Shown here piece after piece: positions 55,356 through 64,000 of a stretch of DNA of 64,000 nucleotides. Location: positions 489,974 to 553,973 of the forward strand of contig BCKL01000018.1 in the NCBI GenBank assembly GCA_001600635.1, read 5' to 3'. The stretch is from Leucosporidium creatinivorum (Eukaryota; Basidiomycota; Microbotryomycetes; Leucosporidiales; Leucosporidiaceae). The translations under genes and the position numbers were made by a program. The notes under the pieces were generated by a model. The model was not told the origin of the DNA. It was given only the letters and a program-made list of their open reading frames with translations, and made no database searches. Position 1 is the stretch's first letter, and every line of letters begins with the position of its first letter.

Positions 55356-56945
55356 ATGTTCCACTTCACTCCTCGCCAGCAGCCGTCTCCCTTCGACTCC
55401 CACCCCTACTCTACACCATCCCCTTACGACGCTTACGACGCTCGCCGCTCCCACCTCGAGCAGCTTGCTCTCGCTCAGCGCCAGCAGGAGCGCCGAGATG
55501 CCGAGGAGGCTCTTCTCCGTCGTCGTCAGCAGGAGCTCGCCATCAAGAAGGAGGTCGAGCGTCGTCGTATCGCCGCCTACCAAGCTGCACTCGAGCAGCA
55601 GATCTATGCCGAGCTTGAGGAGGAGCGCGAGTGGCGAGCTCAGCAGCAGGCCGCTCTTCGGGAGCAGCAGCGTTGCCAGGCTCTCGAGGAGGAACACCGT
55701 CGCAAGATCCTAGCTGCTCGCCAGCAGGCGGAGTTCCTTCGCCGTCGTCAAGAGCAAGCTCGTCGTCAGCAGATTGCCGAGCGGGAGCAGCAGCAGGAGG
55801 ACACCGACTCGCTCGAGGCCCACCTTCAACCCTTCCTCCAGCTCCTTTTCGGCTCTCAACCCACCTCTCAGGCCGACACTACCACTGCTGCCGCCCAGCC
55901 CGAGCCTCAGCCCCAGTCGGCAGCTCCCGTCGTCACCGCCGAGCCTACTCCTGCCCCTCTCCCCTCTCCTTCCTCTTCGCCTGCACCGGCTGAGCAGTCT
56001 CGCGAGGACTCCGTCACCACCTCCGCCGCCGAGAAGCTTCAGCAACACTACCGCACCCACCTTCATCGTCGCCAAGCTCTCTCGACTCTCACCGTCCTCT
56101 CCTCCTCCCTTGACACTCGGCAGTCGGCCTTCACCCTCCCCTCGACTTTCACCTTCCAGCCTTCGCCTCCCTCCTCCACCACCGACAACCACTCCAGCTC
56201 TTCGCCCACTCCCACTCCCAAGCTCGCCTTTCAATCCTCCAACGCTCCCTTCCTCGCCTACGAGGATTTCCTCGTTTCCCTCTTGAGCAAGATTGACGCG
56301 GTCTCGAGTGGAGGTGATAGGACAGTCAAGCAAGCGAGGAAGCAGCTGGTCAAGAGGGTGGATGCTGAGCTCAGCAGGCTGGACGAGGCGAGGGAGACGG
56401 CTTGGGCGAAAGAGCGAGCTCAAGTCGATGGCGAGCAGCAGCTGGCAACATNGCCCGTTGGTCAGCAGGAGGTCGAAGGTGAGTCTCTCTTGTCTCTAAT
56501 TCCCTTTCGAGCAAGTGCTGACTTCTCGCTCCTCGCAGACTCTGCCGGAGTGGACGACCTTCCTCCTCTCCTCGACTCGGCGCTCCCCTCATCGACCTCA
56601 GTCGAGCCTTGCGCATCCCCTCTTCCCGTCACCAACTCTCCCACAGATCACCATCCTATCTCCGACGACGCTTCAACCCCACTCACCTCCACCACGCTCG
56701 CCTCTGTTCCCTCCTCCCCCTCTCTCGCGGAACCCTCCTCACCACCTCGACCTGCATCGGCCGCCTCCTCAGACGCAGAGTCGGACGAGACGCTCTCGGT
56801 CGACGAGTCGGATGTAGAAGCCGCCATCAGCGATATCGTGAGGCAGGCGCACAAGCTGGGTGAAGACGTGGTCATGCTGGAGAAGGTCGAGCTCGGCGGA
56901 GTTGAAGAGGCTGAGAAGGGCGCCGACGACTTTGTCGTAGTATAG
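55356..56945 (+). CDS. BAG-domain protein with IQ-like motif
   Basis: Two exons, 55356-56478 and 56539-56945, give 509 residues. The intron is 60 nt, so its retention would not shift the frame. After MFHFTPRQQPSPFDSHPYST comes a very long charged helix of Glu/Arg/Gln repeats (about residues 30-150). An IQ-like helix AAEKLQQHYRTHLHRRQAL follows, and then a BAG-like three-helix region FLAYEDFLVSLLSKIDAVSS with TVKQARKQLVKRVDAELSRL. BAG domains bind the Hsp70 ATPase domain and act as nucleotide exchange factors. The C-terminus is acidic (SDAESDETLSVDESDVEAAI) and ends GADDFVVV. The TATA box upstream suggests stress induction. The base at 56452 is N, leaving one residue unresolved. Confidence 0.72.
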   Translation: MFHFTPRQQPSPFDSHPYSTPSPYDAYDARRSHLEQLALAQRQQERRDAEEALLRRRQQELAIKKEVERRRIAAYQAALEQQIYAELEEEREWRAQQQAALREQQRCQALEEEHRRKILAARQQAEFLRRRQEQARRQQIAEREQQQEDTDSLEAHLQPFLQLLFGSQPTSQADTTTAAAQPEPQPQSAAPVVTAEPTPAPLPSPSSSPAPAEQSREDSVTTSAAEKLQQHYRTHLHRRQALSTLTVLSSSLDTRQSAFTLPSTFTFQPSPPSSTTDNHSSSSPTPTPKLAFQSSNAPFLAYEDFLVSLLSKIDAVSSGGDRTVKQARKQLVKRVDAELSRLDEARETAWAKERAQVDGEQQLATXPVGQQEVEGESLLSLIPFRASADFSLLADSAGVDDLPPLLDSALPSSTSVEPCASPLPVTNSPTDHHPISDDASTPLTSTTLASVPSSPSLAEPSSPPRPASAASSDAESDETLSVDESDVEAAISDIVRQAHKLGEDVVMLEKVELGGVEEAEKGADDFVVV

Positions 56946-57878
56946 CATCCTCAGTAGTAGACTTTGTACCACTTTGACATCAATCCTAATCGTAGTTCCT
57001 ATCAGTCTGACCTTTCAAGCGAGAGAAGTACCGCCAGAGCAAGCCTTTGCCGAGGGTGAAGAGCTTCAGATTCAATTTCCCTCGTCTCGTGGTCTGTACA
57101 GCTTCAAGGCAGATCACAGCGATCGACTTTGTGCAACGGAAAGCAACTGCAAGAAGACGGAGAAGGGTCATCCGCTGTCATTTCAGAGGCCATCATGTCT
57201 CGTCGAGATAGGCTAGGCTTCGCAACTTCGGCGCGGGGAGACGGGGGTCATGCTCTGCTCTTGCTCCTGCCTTCACCCACGTTCCCCACTTCCATTCTTA
57301 CGCTTCTCTGTGCTCGTTTCTTGCACTCGTCTGCCGCTCATACTGCTGTAACTGCCACTGGTGAGCCCATCCCCCTCAACAGCTTCCCCACCGCCCCAGT
57401 CCCGGCTGAACAGCAGCTCTGACGCGAGGGCCCCTTCGACGCCGCTCCGGTCTGCACAGCCTGGTACTCACTCTGAGTCTATCTCAACAGCTATACCACC
57501 CTACAGCATCCACTACTGCCCCAGGACTCCTCTCTTCGACACGTCCACGCCTCTTTCCGCATCCAGGCTCAATCCGTCGGCCCTCTCGTCTCAAATAGGT
57601 GAGTTTCGATATGCACCGCGCTGGGCAGCCGCCAGGATAGCTTGAAGGCGGTATGTAAAGGGACTGTATGAACCGTCAACCGCCTGCAGCGCGACTGAAG
57701 GGAGAGAGAAGTGGAAGAAGGGCAATTCCTCGGCGCAGCTCTCCTACTGCAGGACAGCGGTGTACGGGGGTAGCGAGGGGCTCGCCGAGTGTAGACACAA
57801 GTATACCACACCGAGGAGGCTGCAGCTGACCCTCAATCATCTCCTCGCCCTCCTCACAGCCCTGGCCCCTTCGCCGCC
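56946..57878. other. Intergenic region and probable 5'-UTR introns of ERG3
   Basis: About 930 bp. A good intron pattern, GTGAGT near 57600 to CTCACAG at 57858 with a CTGACC branch, ends 20 bp before the ERG3 ATG, so the leader is probably spliced. Another GTGAGC lies near 57360. An ATG-led open frame at 57195-57422 has no recognisable product. Confidence 0.5.
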
Positions 57879-59376
57879 ATGGACATCGCCTTACATTGTG
57901 AGTGGAGGATTAGCTTCTAGGGCCACATAGGGAGCTCTACTGATACTGCACTTCCACTCTCAGACTTCGATGAGCTAGCCGGTGATGCGCTGTACGCCAA
58001 GCTACGGAACCCCCTCGCCGAACTCGCTTCGGCCGCCTCCAATTTCACCTCCTCGCCTATGACAACCTCGCTGGAAAGCATCACACGCCACCTTGCCGAG
58101 CTTCCTGGCCTCGACCAGCTACCACGCGACAACATTGTGCGACAAACGCTCTCGCTCTGCCTCATCACCTACCTCACGGTGCTCCTCATGTACTTCGGCG
58201 TGGCTGGCTTCAGCTACTACTTCATCTTCGATCATCGCAGTACGTTATGTCTCCACCTCTCCCGCAACTCGCATGCTTACCATATCGCTCGACTGGCAGT
58301 GAAAATCCATCCTCGGTTTCAGAAGAACCAAGTTCGGCGGGAAATTGAGCACTCGCTCGATGCCATCGGTCCTCTGACCCTCATGACGGTCCCCTGGTTT
58401 CTTGGCGACGTGCGAGGCTACAGCAAGATGTACGATACCATGGCCGAGGGACCTTTTGGCGCCGAGGCAGCGTGGAAGGGCTGGGCGTACATGGCATTCT
58501 CAGTCTTCCTCTTCTTCTGGTTCACCGACATCACAATCTACTACATCCATCGCGCCCTCCACACTCCCTTCCTCTACAAGAAGCTACACAAGCCTCATCA
58601 CCGCTGGATCATTCCTACCCCCTTCGCTTCGCACGCTTTCCACCCCGTCGACGGCTACCTCAACAGCATTCCTTATCACGCCGCCGCTTATTTTTGGCCT
58701 ATCCACAAGACGACCTGGATTGTCAGCTTCATCGCGGTGAACCTCTGGACCGTGTTCGTGAGTGCTCGGCGCTGCCCTCGTTGCGAGCTCCTCGCTGACC
58801 ATTTCGCTTCTTGCACAGATCCACGACTCGGACATGATCTCTGGACACTTCTTGGAGCACTACATCAACGGACCTGCCCATCATGTAAGATTCTGCACCG
58901 GGCAATCGAACCGAACCTTTCGCTAACCTGCTCCGCTTGCGCAGACGCTGCATCACGTACGGCACCATCTTACACAGCTCTTTAGTTGAAGCGCATGCTG
59001 ACCATTCCCCTGCTCACAGCTTCATCTTACCGCAAACTGTACGCCTTGGCTCCACGGCTCTCGCTTCGTGGTCTCGCTGACCATTTTCCCATCTGCAGAC
59101 GGCCAATACTTTACCCTGATGGACAAGATTGGCGGTTCCTTCCGACTACCCAACAAAGGCGAGGACCCTCTCCACCTTGTCCTCTCCAACGTCGCCGAAA
59201 AGGAGAAGGAGAAGGGCATCAAGTTGACGAAGACCGAGATCCTGGACGTCGCCGAAGCTCACCTAGGAGCTCCTGGCCGGAGGTCGAGTTTCGGTTCTTC
59301 GTCCTCGGCCGAGGTTTTGGCATCCGACTCTTCCGAGGACGAGGAGGTCGCCCTTGCTATCAAGAAAGTGCTGTAG
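57879..59376 (+). CDS. ERG3: Sterol C-5 desaturase
   Basis: Seven exons (57879-57897, 57964-58239, 58300-58757, 58819-58884, 58945-58956, 59020-59038, 59099-59376) give 375 residues. The ER enzyme introduces the C5(6) double bond of ergosterol using cytochrome b5 and a di-iron centre. The three His boxes are clear: YIHRALHTPF, KKLHKPHHRW and HHTLHHLHLTANYGQYFT. Membrane segments include LCLITYLTVLLMYFGVAGFS and MAFSVFLFFWFTDITIYYI. The third His box is assembled across exons of 12 and 19 nt, so a short-read or ab initio model could easily miss it. The C-terminal extension after LDVAEAHLGAPGRR is Ser-rich and acidic. It is a family member whose loss confers azole tolerance in yeasts. Confidence 0.95.
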
Positions 59377-59808
59377 AGAAGGGAGGGCGATAGACAGCTC
59401 GCTGGAAGTAGAAGAGACATCATCGTACGTTCTACACGATTATGTTGAGTCATTCATTGTAAAGCCACCCTATATATACCGCGGGCGGTCGGGCGTTTGA
59501 TTTGAGCGTGAGGGAGAGGCGAAGGCTTTTTTCGGCGCTCGTTTCGGCGCTCGTCTCGGCGCTCGCGGGCGGGAGCTGTGCAGACGTAGTACCGCCTGGC
59601 ATCAGCACTGGTAGTATCTGATCAGTGGCAAGCATCACTTTTTGGGTCAATCTTCGCCGCACCGGACGATTTCTCACTCTCGCTCGGCGCGCCATTCTCG
59701 ACAATCAAGCATCGATAGATAGTTATCAAGTACAATAGGGGGGCTAATCAGACCATGCAAGGAACGAAAGAACAAGTAAAACAAGGAGGGCGGTATAATA
59801 TTCGACCC
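59377..59808. other. Convergent intergenic region ERG3/bHLH
   Basis: 432 bp. It contains three near-perfect tandem copies of TTTCGGCGCTCG/TCTCGGCGCTCG at about 59531-59567. A TATATATA run sits near 59470. No gene was seen. Confidence 0.5.
59531..59567 (+). repeat. Tandem TCGGCGCTCG repeat
   Basis: Three 12-bp units differing by one base each, TTTCGGCGCTCG then TCTCGGCGCTCG. The same TCGGCGCT core is scattered singly through the introns and spacers of the window. Confidence 0.75.
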
Positions 59809-62800
59809 TCATACCTCCAGCTCCATCGCGATATCCTCGTCGGCGCCAGCCGCCTTCCTCGTCGACCTCCTCGCGCCGGCTGCTTTCGGCTTGGCGGCTC
59901 CATCGGCGGCTGTAGATTTGCGACGAGCGGTGGAGACTTTCTTGGCGACCTTGGGTGTGGGCTCGTCGTCGTCGGAGAGGTTCTCGTCTGCGAAGGCCGA
60001 AGAAGGGAAAGTCAGCGACCGAAACCCGCGAGAGCAGGAGAGAGAGAGAGCAACGCACAGAAGGCCATGGTCCCTGCTTCCGCCTCATCCCTATCAATAT
60101 TGTCGAGATCGAGTCCTGGCACCTCCTCGTCATCCTCGACGATGCCCAATTGCGACCTCATCTCGTTCATCTTGGCCCTCAACGCCTCGATGGCCGTATC
60201 ACGCCTCTCCACCCTCTCCAACAGCATCCCCATGTACTCGTTACTCCTCCTGAGCAGCGCCACCTTGCTAACCCCGCGATTCGGGTTATCGGGGTCGATG
60301 CTGCCGCTCCTCTGTCCTCCGACGTTGCCCTCTCCCGGCCTACGCTCCTCGTTGCTCGAGAGGGCGATGGGAGGGAGCAGCACGCGAAGCTCCTCGAAGC
60401 GAGCCTTGAGCGAGTCGCGGCGCTTCTGCTCGGCGGCCTTGTGCGAAGTGCGACGATTGTCGGCGCCTGCCGCTCCGGCTTGCGAGGAGTTGAGGGCGGT
60501 GACGGCCTGGGCGTCGAGACCGAGGAGCTCGCCATGGCCTTCGACGATGTTCTGATAGTTGCTCTTGTTCGAAAGTCGGTTCATGGCGTCCGGGGCAGCG
60601 CCTGCGACGGTGGTCAGAGTCAGCGCCGAGACGAGGGAGCGAGCGGAGGAAAGAACTCACCATTAGCAAGCAGAGGTTTGATCTTGGTGGTGGGGCCGAC
60701 CTTGGGACTTGGCTTGGTGGCAGCCTTGCCCGTGGCCTTTCGACCTGCCGCACCCGCCGCTCCAGCTCGACCTTTGCCCTTCGTCGCCGAGAGGACGGGG
60801 GAGGAACCTCCGTTGACGGGGAGATCAGGATCGGCTGGAGGTCGAGGTACGAGCTTGGGCTGCTTGGGGCGAGCAGGAGCGGGTGCGATGGCGGGAGGAG
60901 CGGAGGAGGTAGAGGGGAGGTTGGGAAGGGGAGGAAGTGGATTCGAGGCGGCGCCGTCGTAAGGCTGGGCGGAAGAGGAGGAGACGGCGGTGGGAGGAAG
61001 ACCAGGGGTGAGGGCGGAGAGGTCGTTGACGTTGAAGTCGTTGGGAAGGTTCATGAACGAAGCGGGAGTGACGGGGCCAAGCCATTCGTTGGCGTTCGCG
61101 CCGTTGTTGAGGCTTTGGCGGCGCGAGTCGGCAGAGGGAGGCGGAGGAGGACCCATGAGCTCGGGCTGATAGTTGAGTGAGGTGCTGATCTCTCCCATGG
61201 CCAAGTCGACGGGGCTGGGAGTGTTGATGCCGTTCGAGTTGTCCTCGGGAGGAGTCGCCTTTTGCGAACCCGACGCCGAGCCAGAGCTCTGGCTCTGACC
61301 GTTGGCATGTCCTCCACTCGCCACCGAGCTGGCCTTGCTGCCCGTGGGGCCGAGGAAAGGGCTCGTCGTCGCGCTCCTCGCGCCGTTCGCGCTGCTGATG
61401 CTGGCGCTCCTCGCCGAAGGTCCCGCCTTCTTCCTCCTGATCGCTCCTCCGTCAGGCGTAGGCTTGAGCAATGGGCTCGGCCTCGCCTTCTTGCTTCCAG
61501 CTCCCCTGCGACCGCTGCCCGCGCTCGTTCCCTGCCCAGCATCGTTCGGTCCCAACCTCGGCGACATGCCAGGGTGACCTTGAGGGAAGTACGAGCTGGG
61601 AGAGCCGTATGGTGGCACTTGCATGCCAGCGAGGTTCGTGTCGAAGCCGAGCGCGCGAGTTTGGTCGACGAGACCTTGGAGGCTGTTTCGGTGCTGTTGC
61701 TGCTGTTGCTGCTGGTGCTGCTGTTGCTGCTGTTGCCATTGAGCAGCGTCGTCCTGGAACTGCTGAGGCATGATGGCGGGAGAGCCGAGAGGCGAGAAGA
61801 ACTCGGCGGGAGACACGAGGGAGCCGGAAGGGAGGTAGGAGGCGCTGGAGGTGGGGAGGGAAGAGGCTTGGGTGAAGACTGATTGAGGGGTGAGAGCCGG
61901 CGACATGAGGGGGCTGAACATGAACTGAGGTAGTCAAAGAAGAGGTCAGCTCTCGCTCGGCAAGCCAGCCAAGTCCCAAACTCACGTCGGTCTCTCCCCA
62001 GTCCTCTCCGTCGGGGTTGGTCGCATAGCTCCCTCCCGTCGCGCTCCCTCCGCGCATCGCCATATCCGGCAGCCCTTGTCCATTCACTCGGGCGAGCATA
62101 TCCATCGCAAGCTGAGTCTGCATCGCCGGTGATTGCGACTGCTGGGTCGTGTCGAAGGGTCGAGGGGAGAAGGCATTGTGGTAGGAAGCGGGGACGAAGG
62201 GCGAGCCAGGCATCTGAGGAGCTGGTGCCGGTGCGTAGTAGGTCGGAGGGTTGGTAGCATGAATGTAGGGCGAGCCGACGGGAGAAGTGACGGCGGAAGG
62301 AGGGAGCGAGGCGACGAGCGCGGCGGGGAGGGGTTGGTACGGCGCTTGCGAGTGGGGGATGTGCTGCTGCTGGAGCGGGTGCGGTACAGGCGAGTTGTAG
62401 GATTGGAAGGGCTGGGGCGAGTTGTGCTGGCTCGGCGGTTGCGAAGAGTAAGCGAGAGGCGATCCTTGCGAAGGCTGCTGCTCGTGATAGCGCGGCGAGT
62501 GCGAATTGAGGGGATGAGGCGAGTTGACGGCGGCGGCGCGAGGGGAAGGGTTGCTGGCGGCGGGAGAGCCGGACGTCTTCTCCTGCTTCAGCGTCAGGAG
62601 CGCGTTGAGCAGCTGAGCTCGAGTCCCCGCGTCGAGGCTGGCGAGCGCCTGATTGACCTGGTCCTTGCTACTTGACGCGCTGTTCTGACCGAGGTTCGGC
62701 GCCAGTTGGCTGACGGGGAATCCCAGTTGCTCCAACAGCATCTCCTGCGCGCTCTTCTCGCGCTGCCTGCTCGTCGAACCAAAGCCGGCGCCGAATGCGA

Positions 62801-63125
62801 TGCCCTCCATCTCGCCAACCCCGAAAGGTTCAGGCGACTTGCCGAGCGTCTCGGGGCTGAGGGCGTTGTTGGGGAGGGTGAACTCGGCGAGCAAGTCGGC
62901 AAAGTCGCCTGTAGGACTCTGCATCGTTCCGGGCGATTGTTGCGAGGCGAGGAAGTCCTGAAGCGACGAGAGGGCAGCGCCGGCGCCTGGGGTGCTTCCG
63001 CCCGAGTTTGGATCGCCGAAGGCAGGGGAAGGGGCGCCAGTCATGGTGTAGTCGATGCTCTGCATGGCGGAGGGCGGCGCCGGGCGAGACGAGCCCAGAA
63101 AGCGCTGCTGGGAAGCCTGAAACAT
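59809..63125 (-). CDS. bHLH transcription factor
   Basis: Four exons (61986-63125, 60661-61924, 60059-60601, 59809-59987) give 1,041 residues from the ATG at 63125. The bHLH lies in exon 3: basic region NRRTSHKAAEQKRRDSLK, helix 1 ARFEELRVLLPP, a long loop, and helix 2 NRGVSKVALLRRSNEYMGML followed by a coiled-coil helix. The His and Glu of the basic region (SHKAAEQKRR) suggest E-box binding. The N-terminal 700 residues are Ser/Pro/Gln-rich, with a polyglutamine stretch near 61690-61740. A basic tail (KVAKKVSTARRKS) ends the protein. A branch-site plus TTTCAG pattern overlaps the start (MFQ|ASQQ), so a further 5' exon may exist upstream. The regulon is unknown. Confidence 0.85.
61690..61741 (-). 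repeat. CAG/CAA repeat encoding polyglutamine
   Basis: A glutamine tract broken by one His (WQQQQQQHQQQQQQQH) within the bHLH factor. It is encoded by mixed CAG and CAA codons, which favours stability over a pure repeat. Confidence 0.8.
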
Positions 63126-63602
63126 GAGCCAGAGAGAGCGAGGGTTAGCGCTCATCCGATGCAATACACCGCTTCAAGCAGCGCCCAGCACCAAAGTAGC
63201 TGTTGTACTATATCCCAAAAGACTTTCCCCGCGCTCTCAGCCACCGCCGAAGCAGCTCTGGGCCAGCACAGAGGTGGACCTCTTTTCGAGGCCGCGTCTC
63301 GAGCGGATCAAGACGCTGCCCTTCAGGGCAAGCAAGAGGTGCAGGATGTGCAAGGGAGGGGTCGGCCGATCGGGAGCTGTAGGACGGTACGCACGAAGTT
63401 GGTTGAAGCGATTGGCTTGACGACTGGACAAAGAGGAGAGAGCCAGAGGAGCAAGTCGGCAACAGGCCTCAGGCCTTCGCACTCTCGGTCGGGTAGGTCG
63501 GTGTCATCCCGGTTGGATGCAACGCTGCACAGAAAGGCGGGCAAAGCTGCATTATTACATTCACTACGGCGAGCGAGTTTATTTTCCTGCTTCAAAGCAA
63601 GC
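63126..63602. other. Spacer between the bHLH gene and the RS-rich gene
   Basis: 477 bp. It may contain a 5' exon or leader of the bHLH gene at left and the 3' UTR of the RS-rich gene at right. No confident feature. Confidence 0.4.
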
Positions 63603-64000
63603 TCAAGCACTCTCCTCCATGACACCCTCGGAGCCGACAGCCGCTGCTCCCTTGACGCTCAGCGATGCAGTCACCTTCTTGCGCAGCAGGCCCTCCTTCA
63701 GCTCAGATTCACGCTTGCGAAGAGTCTGTGGTGAGGGCAAAGTAGGTTGTCAATGAAGGAATCGACCGAGATGTCAGCGAGGCAAACTCACCTCATCGTC
63801 GTCCTTCTCCCACTTGGAAGAAGCGAGCGGCTCCTCCTGCTTGACATCGGCCTTCTTGCGCGCAGGCTCGGGCGACCTCGATCTCGAGTACGAGCTCCTC
63901 CTCGCCCTCTTGTCGCCTCGGCGGTCATCTCCTCCCCCTCGCCGAGCAGGTGGCGGTGACCTCGATCGACTGATGCTCCGTGTGCGACTACGACCGCGCG
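63603..64000 (-). CDS. RS-rich protein, 3' end (partial)
   Basis: The last exon is 63603-63725 and the preceding one 63792 to beyond the window edge, joined across a GTGAGT...CACAG intron. The visible C-terminus is an Arg/Ser-rich tract (SRTRSISRSRSPPPARRGG, RARRSSYSRSRSPEPARKK), then EEPLASSKWEKDDDE, TLRKRESELKEGLLRKKVTA and the end GVMEESA. RS tracts of this type occur in splicing and mRNA-processing factors such as SRRM1 or other SR-related proteins. The defining domain lies outside the window, so only the RS character is claimed. Confidence 0.75.

Noticed and set aside
57195-57422. Small ATG-led gene upstream of ERG3
   Set aside because: It overlaps a likely spliced ERG3 leader, contains a GTGAGC donor inside, and shows no family features.
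58890-58925. T-arm-like sequence GGTTCGGTTCGATTGCCCGG (minus) in an ERG3 intron
   Set aside because: No acceptor, D or anticodon arm can be folded around it, and the B-box-like core is expected by chance in such sequence.
59755-60962. Two long plus-strand frames over the bHLH gene
   Set aside because: They are reflections of the bHLH exons; they cross the spliced exons' introns without donors or acceptors and have no recognisable domain.
1-64000. CRISPR arrays, riboswitches and bacterial-type operons
   Set aside because: No regularly spaced direct repeats and no riboswitch core were found. The window is plainly fungal nuclear DNA.

Overview
This window is nuclear DNA from a GC-rich, intron-dense fungus, most likely a basidiomycetous yeast of the Rhodotorula/Sporobolomyces/Leucosporidium kind (an inference). 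Genes are split by many 50-120 bp introns with GTGAGT/GTACGT donors, a CTGAC or CTAAC branch site and CAG or TAG acceptors. The products are typical fungal ones: an Are1/2-type sterol acyltransferase, Erg3, Atg11, Spt20, Nce101 and a large hybrid histidine kinase. No bacterial operon logic, CRISPR array or intact transposon was seen.

Layout. 1-415 (-) is the 5' end of a coronin-like WD40 gene, divergent from RPS19 at 1016-2344 (+). 2345-7335 is a gene-poor graveyard. It holds a decayed aryl-alcohol dehydrogenase (aldo-keto reductase) gene, a tRNA-Glu(CTC), and remnants of a divergent H2B/H2A pair. The intact divergent H2A (-) and H2B (+) pair follows at 7336-8908. A single huge gene, 9405-19074 (-), encodes a pseudokinase/AAA-ATPase/GAF/histidine kinase/double-receiver protein. 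Then come a KEN-box protein (19398-20534), two tandem MFS monocarboxylate-permease-like genes (21296-26787), NCE101 and a sugar porter (28262-31417).

The second half is tightly packed. SPT20 (+) and TFIIE-alpha (-) are convergent. They are followed by a HAD phosphatase (+), a sterol O-acyltransferase (-), a DHHC palmitoyltransferase (+), ATG11 (+), a 1003-residue Ser/Pro-rich protein ending in a CxxCG tail (+), an F-box protein (-), an IQ/BAG co-chaperone-like protein (+), ERG3 (+), a bHLH factor (-) and the 3' end of an RS-rich gene (-).

The most interesting points are four: the inverted fossil of the core-histone gene pair beside the living pair; very small exons (8-19 nt) kept at the same places in the duplicated transporters and splitting the last His box of ERG3; a two-receiver group X-like histidine kinase whose N-terminal kinase domain has lost catalytic residues; and a stretch resembling the D-arm of the local tRNA-Glu inside a transporter intron. 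For the multi-exon models where exon lengths were summed (RPS19, H2A, H2B, NCE101, SPT20, TFIIE-alpha, the HAD, DHHC, ATG11, Ser/Pro-rich, F-box, BAG, ERG3 and bHLH genes), the totals are divisible by three. All functions are by recognition of motifs, not by database search.
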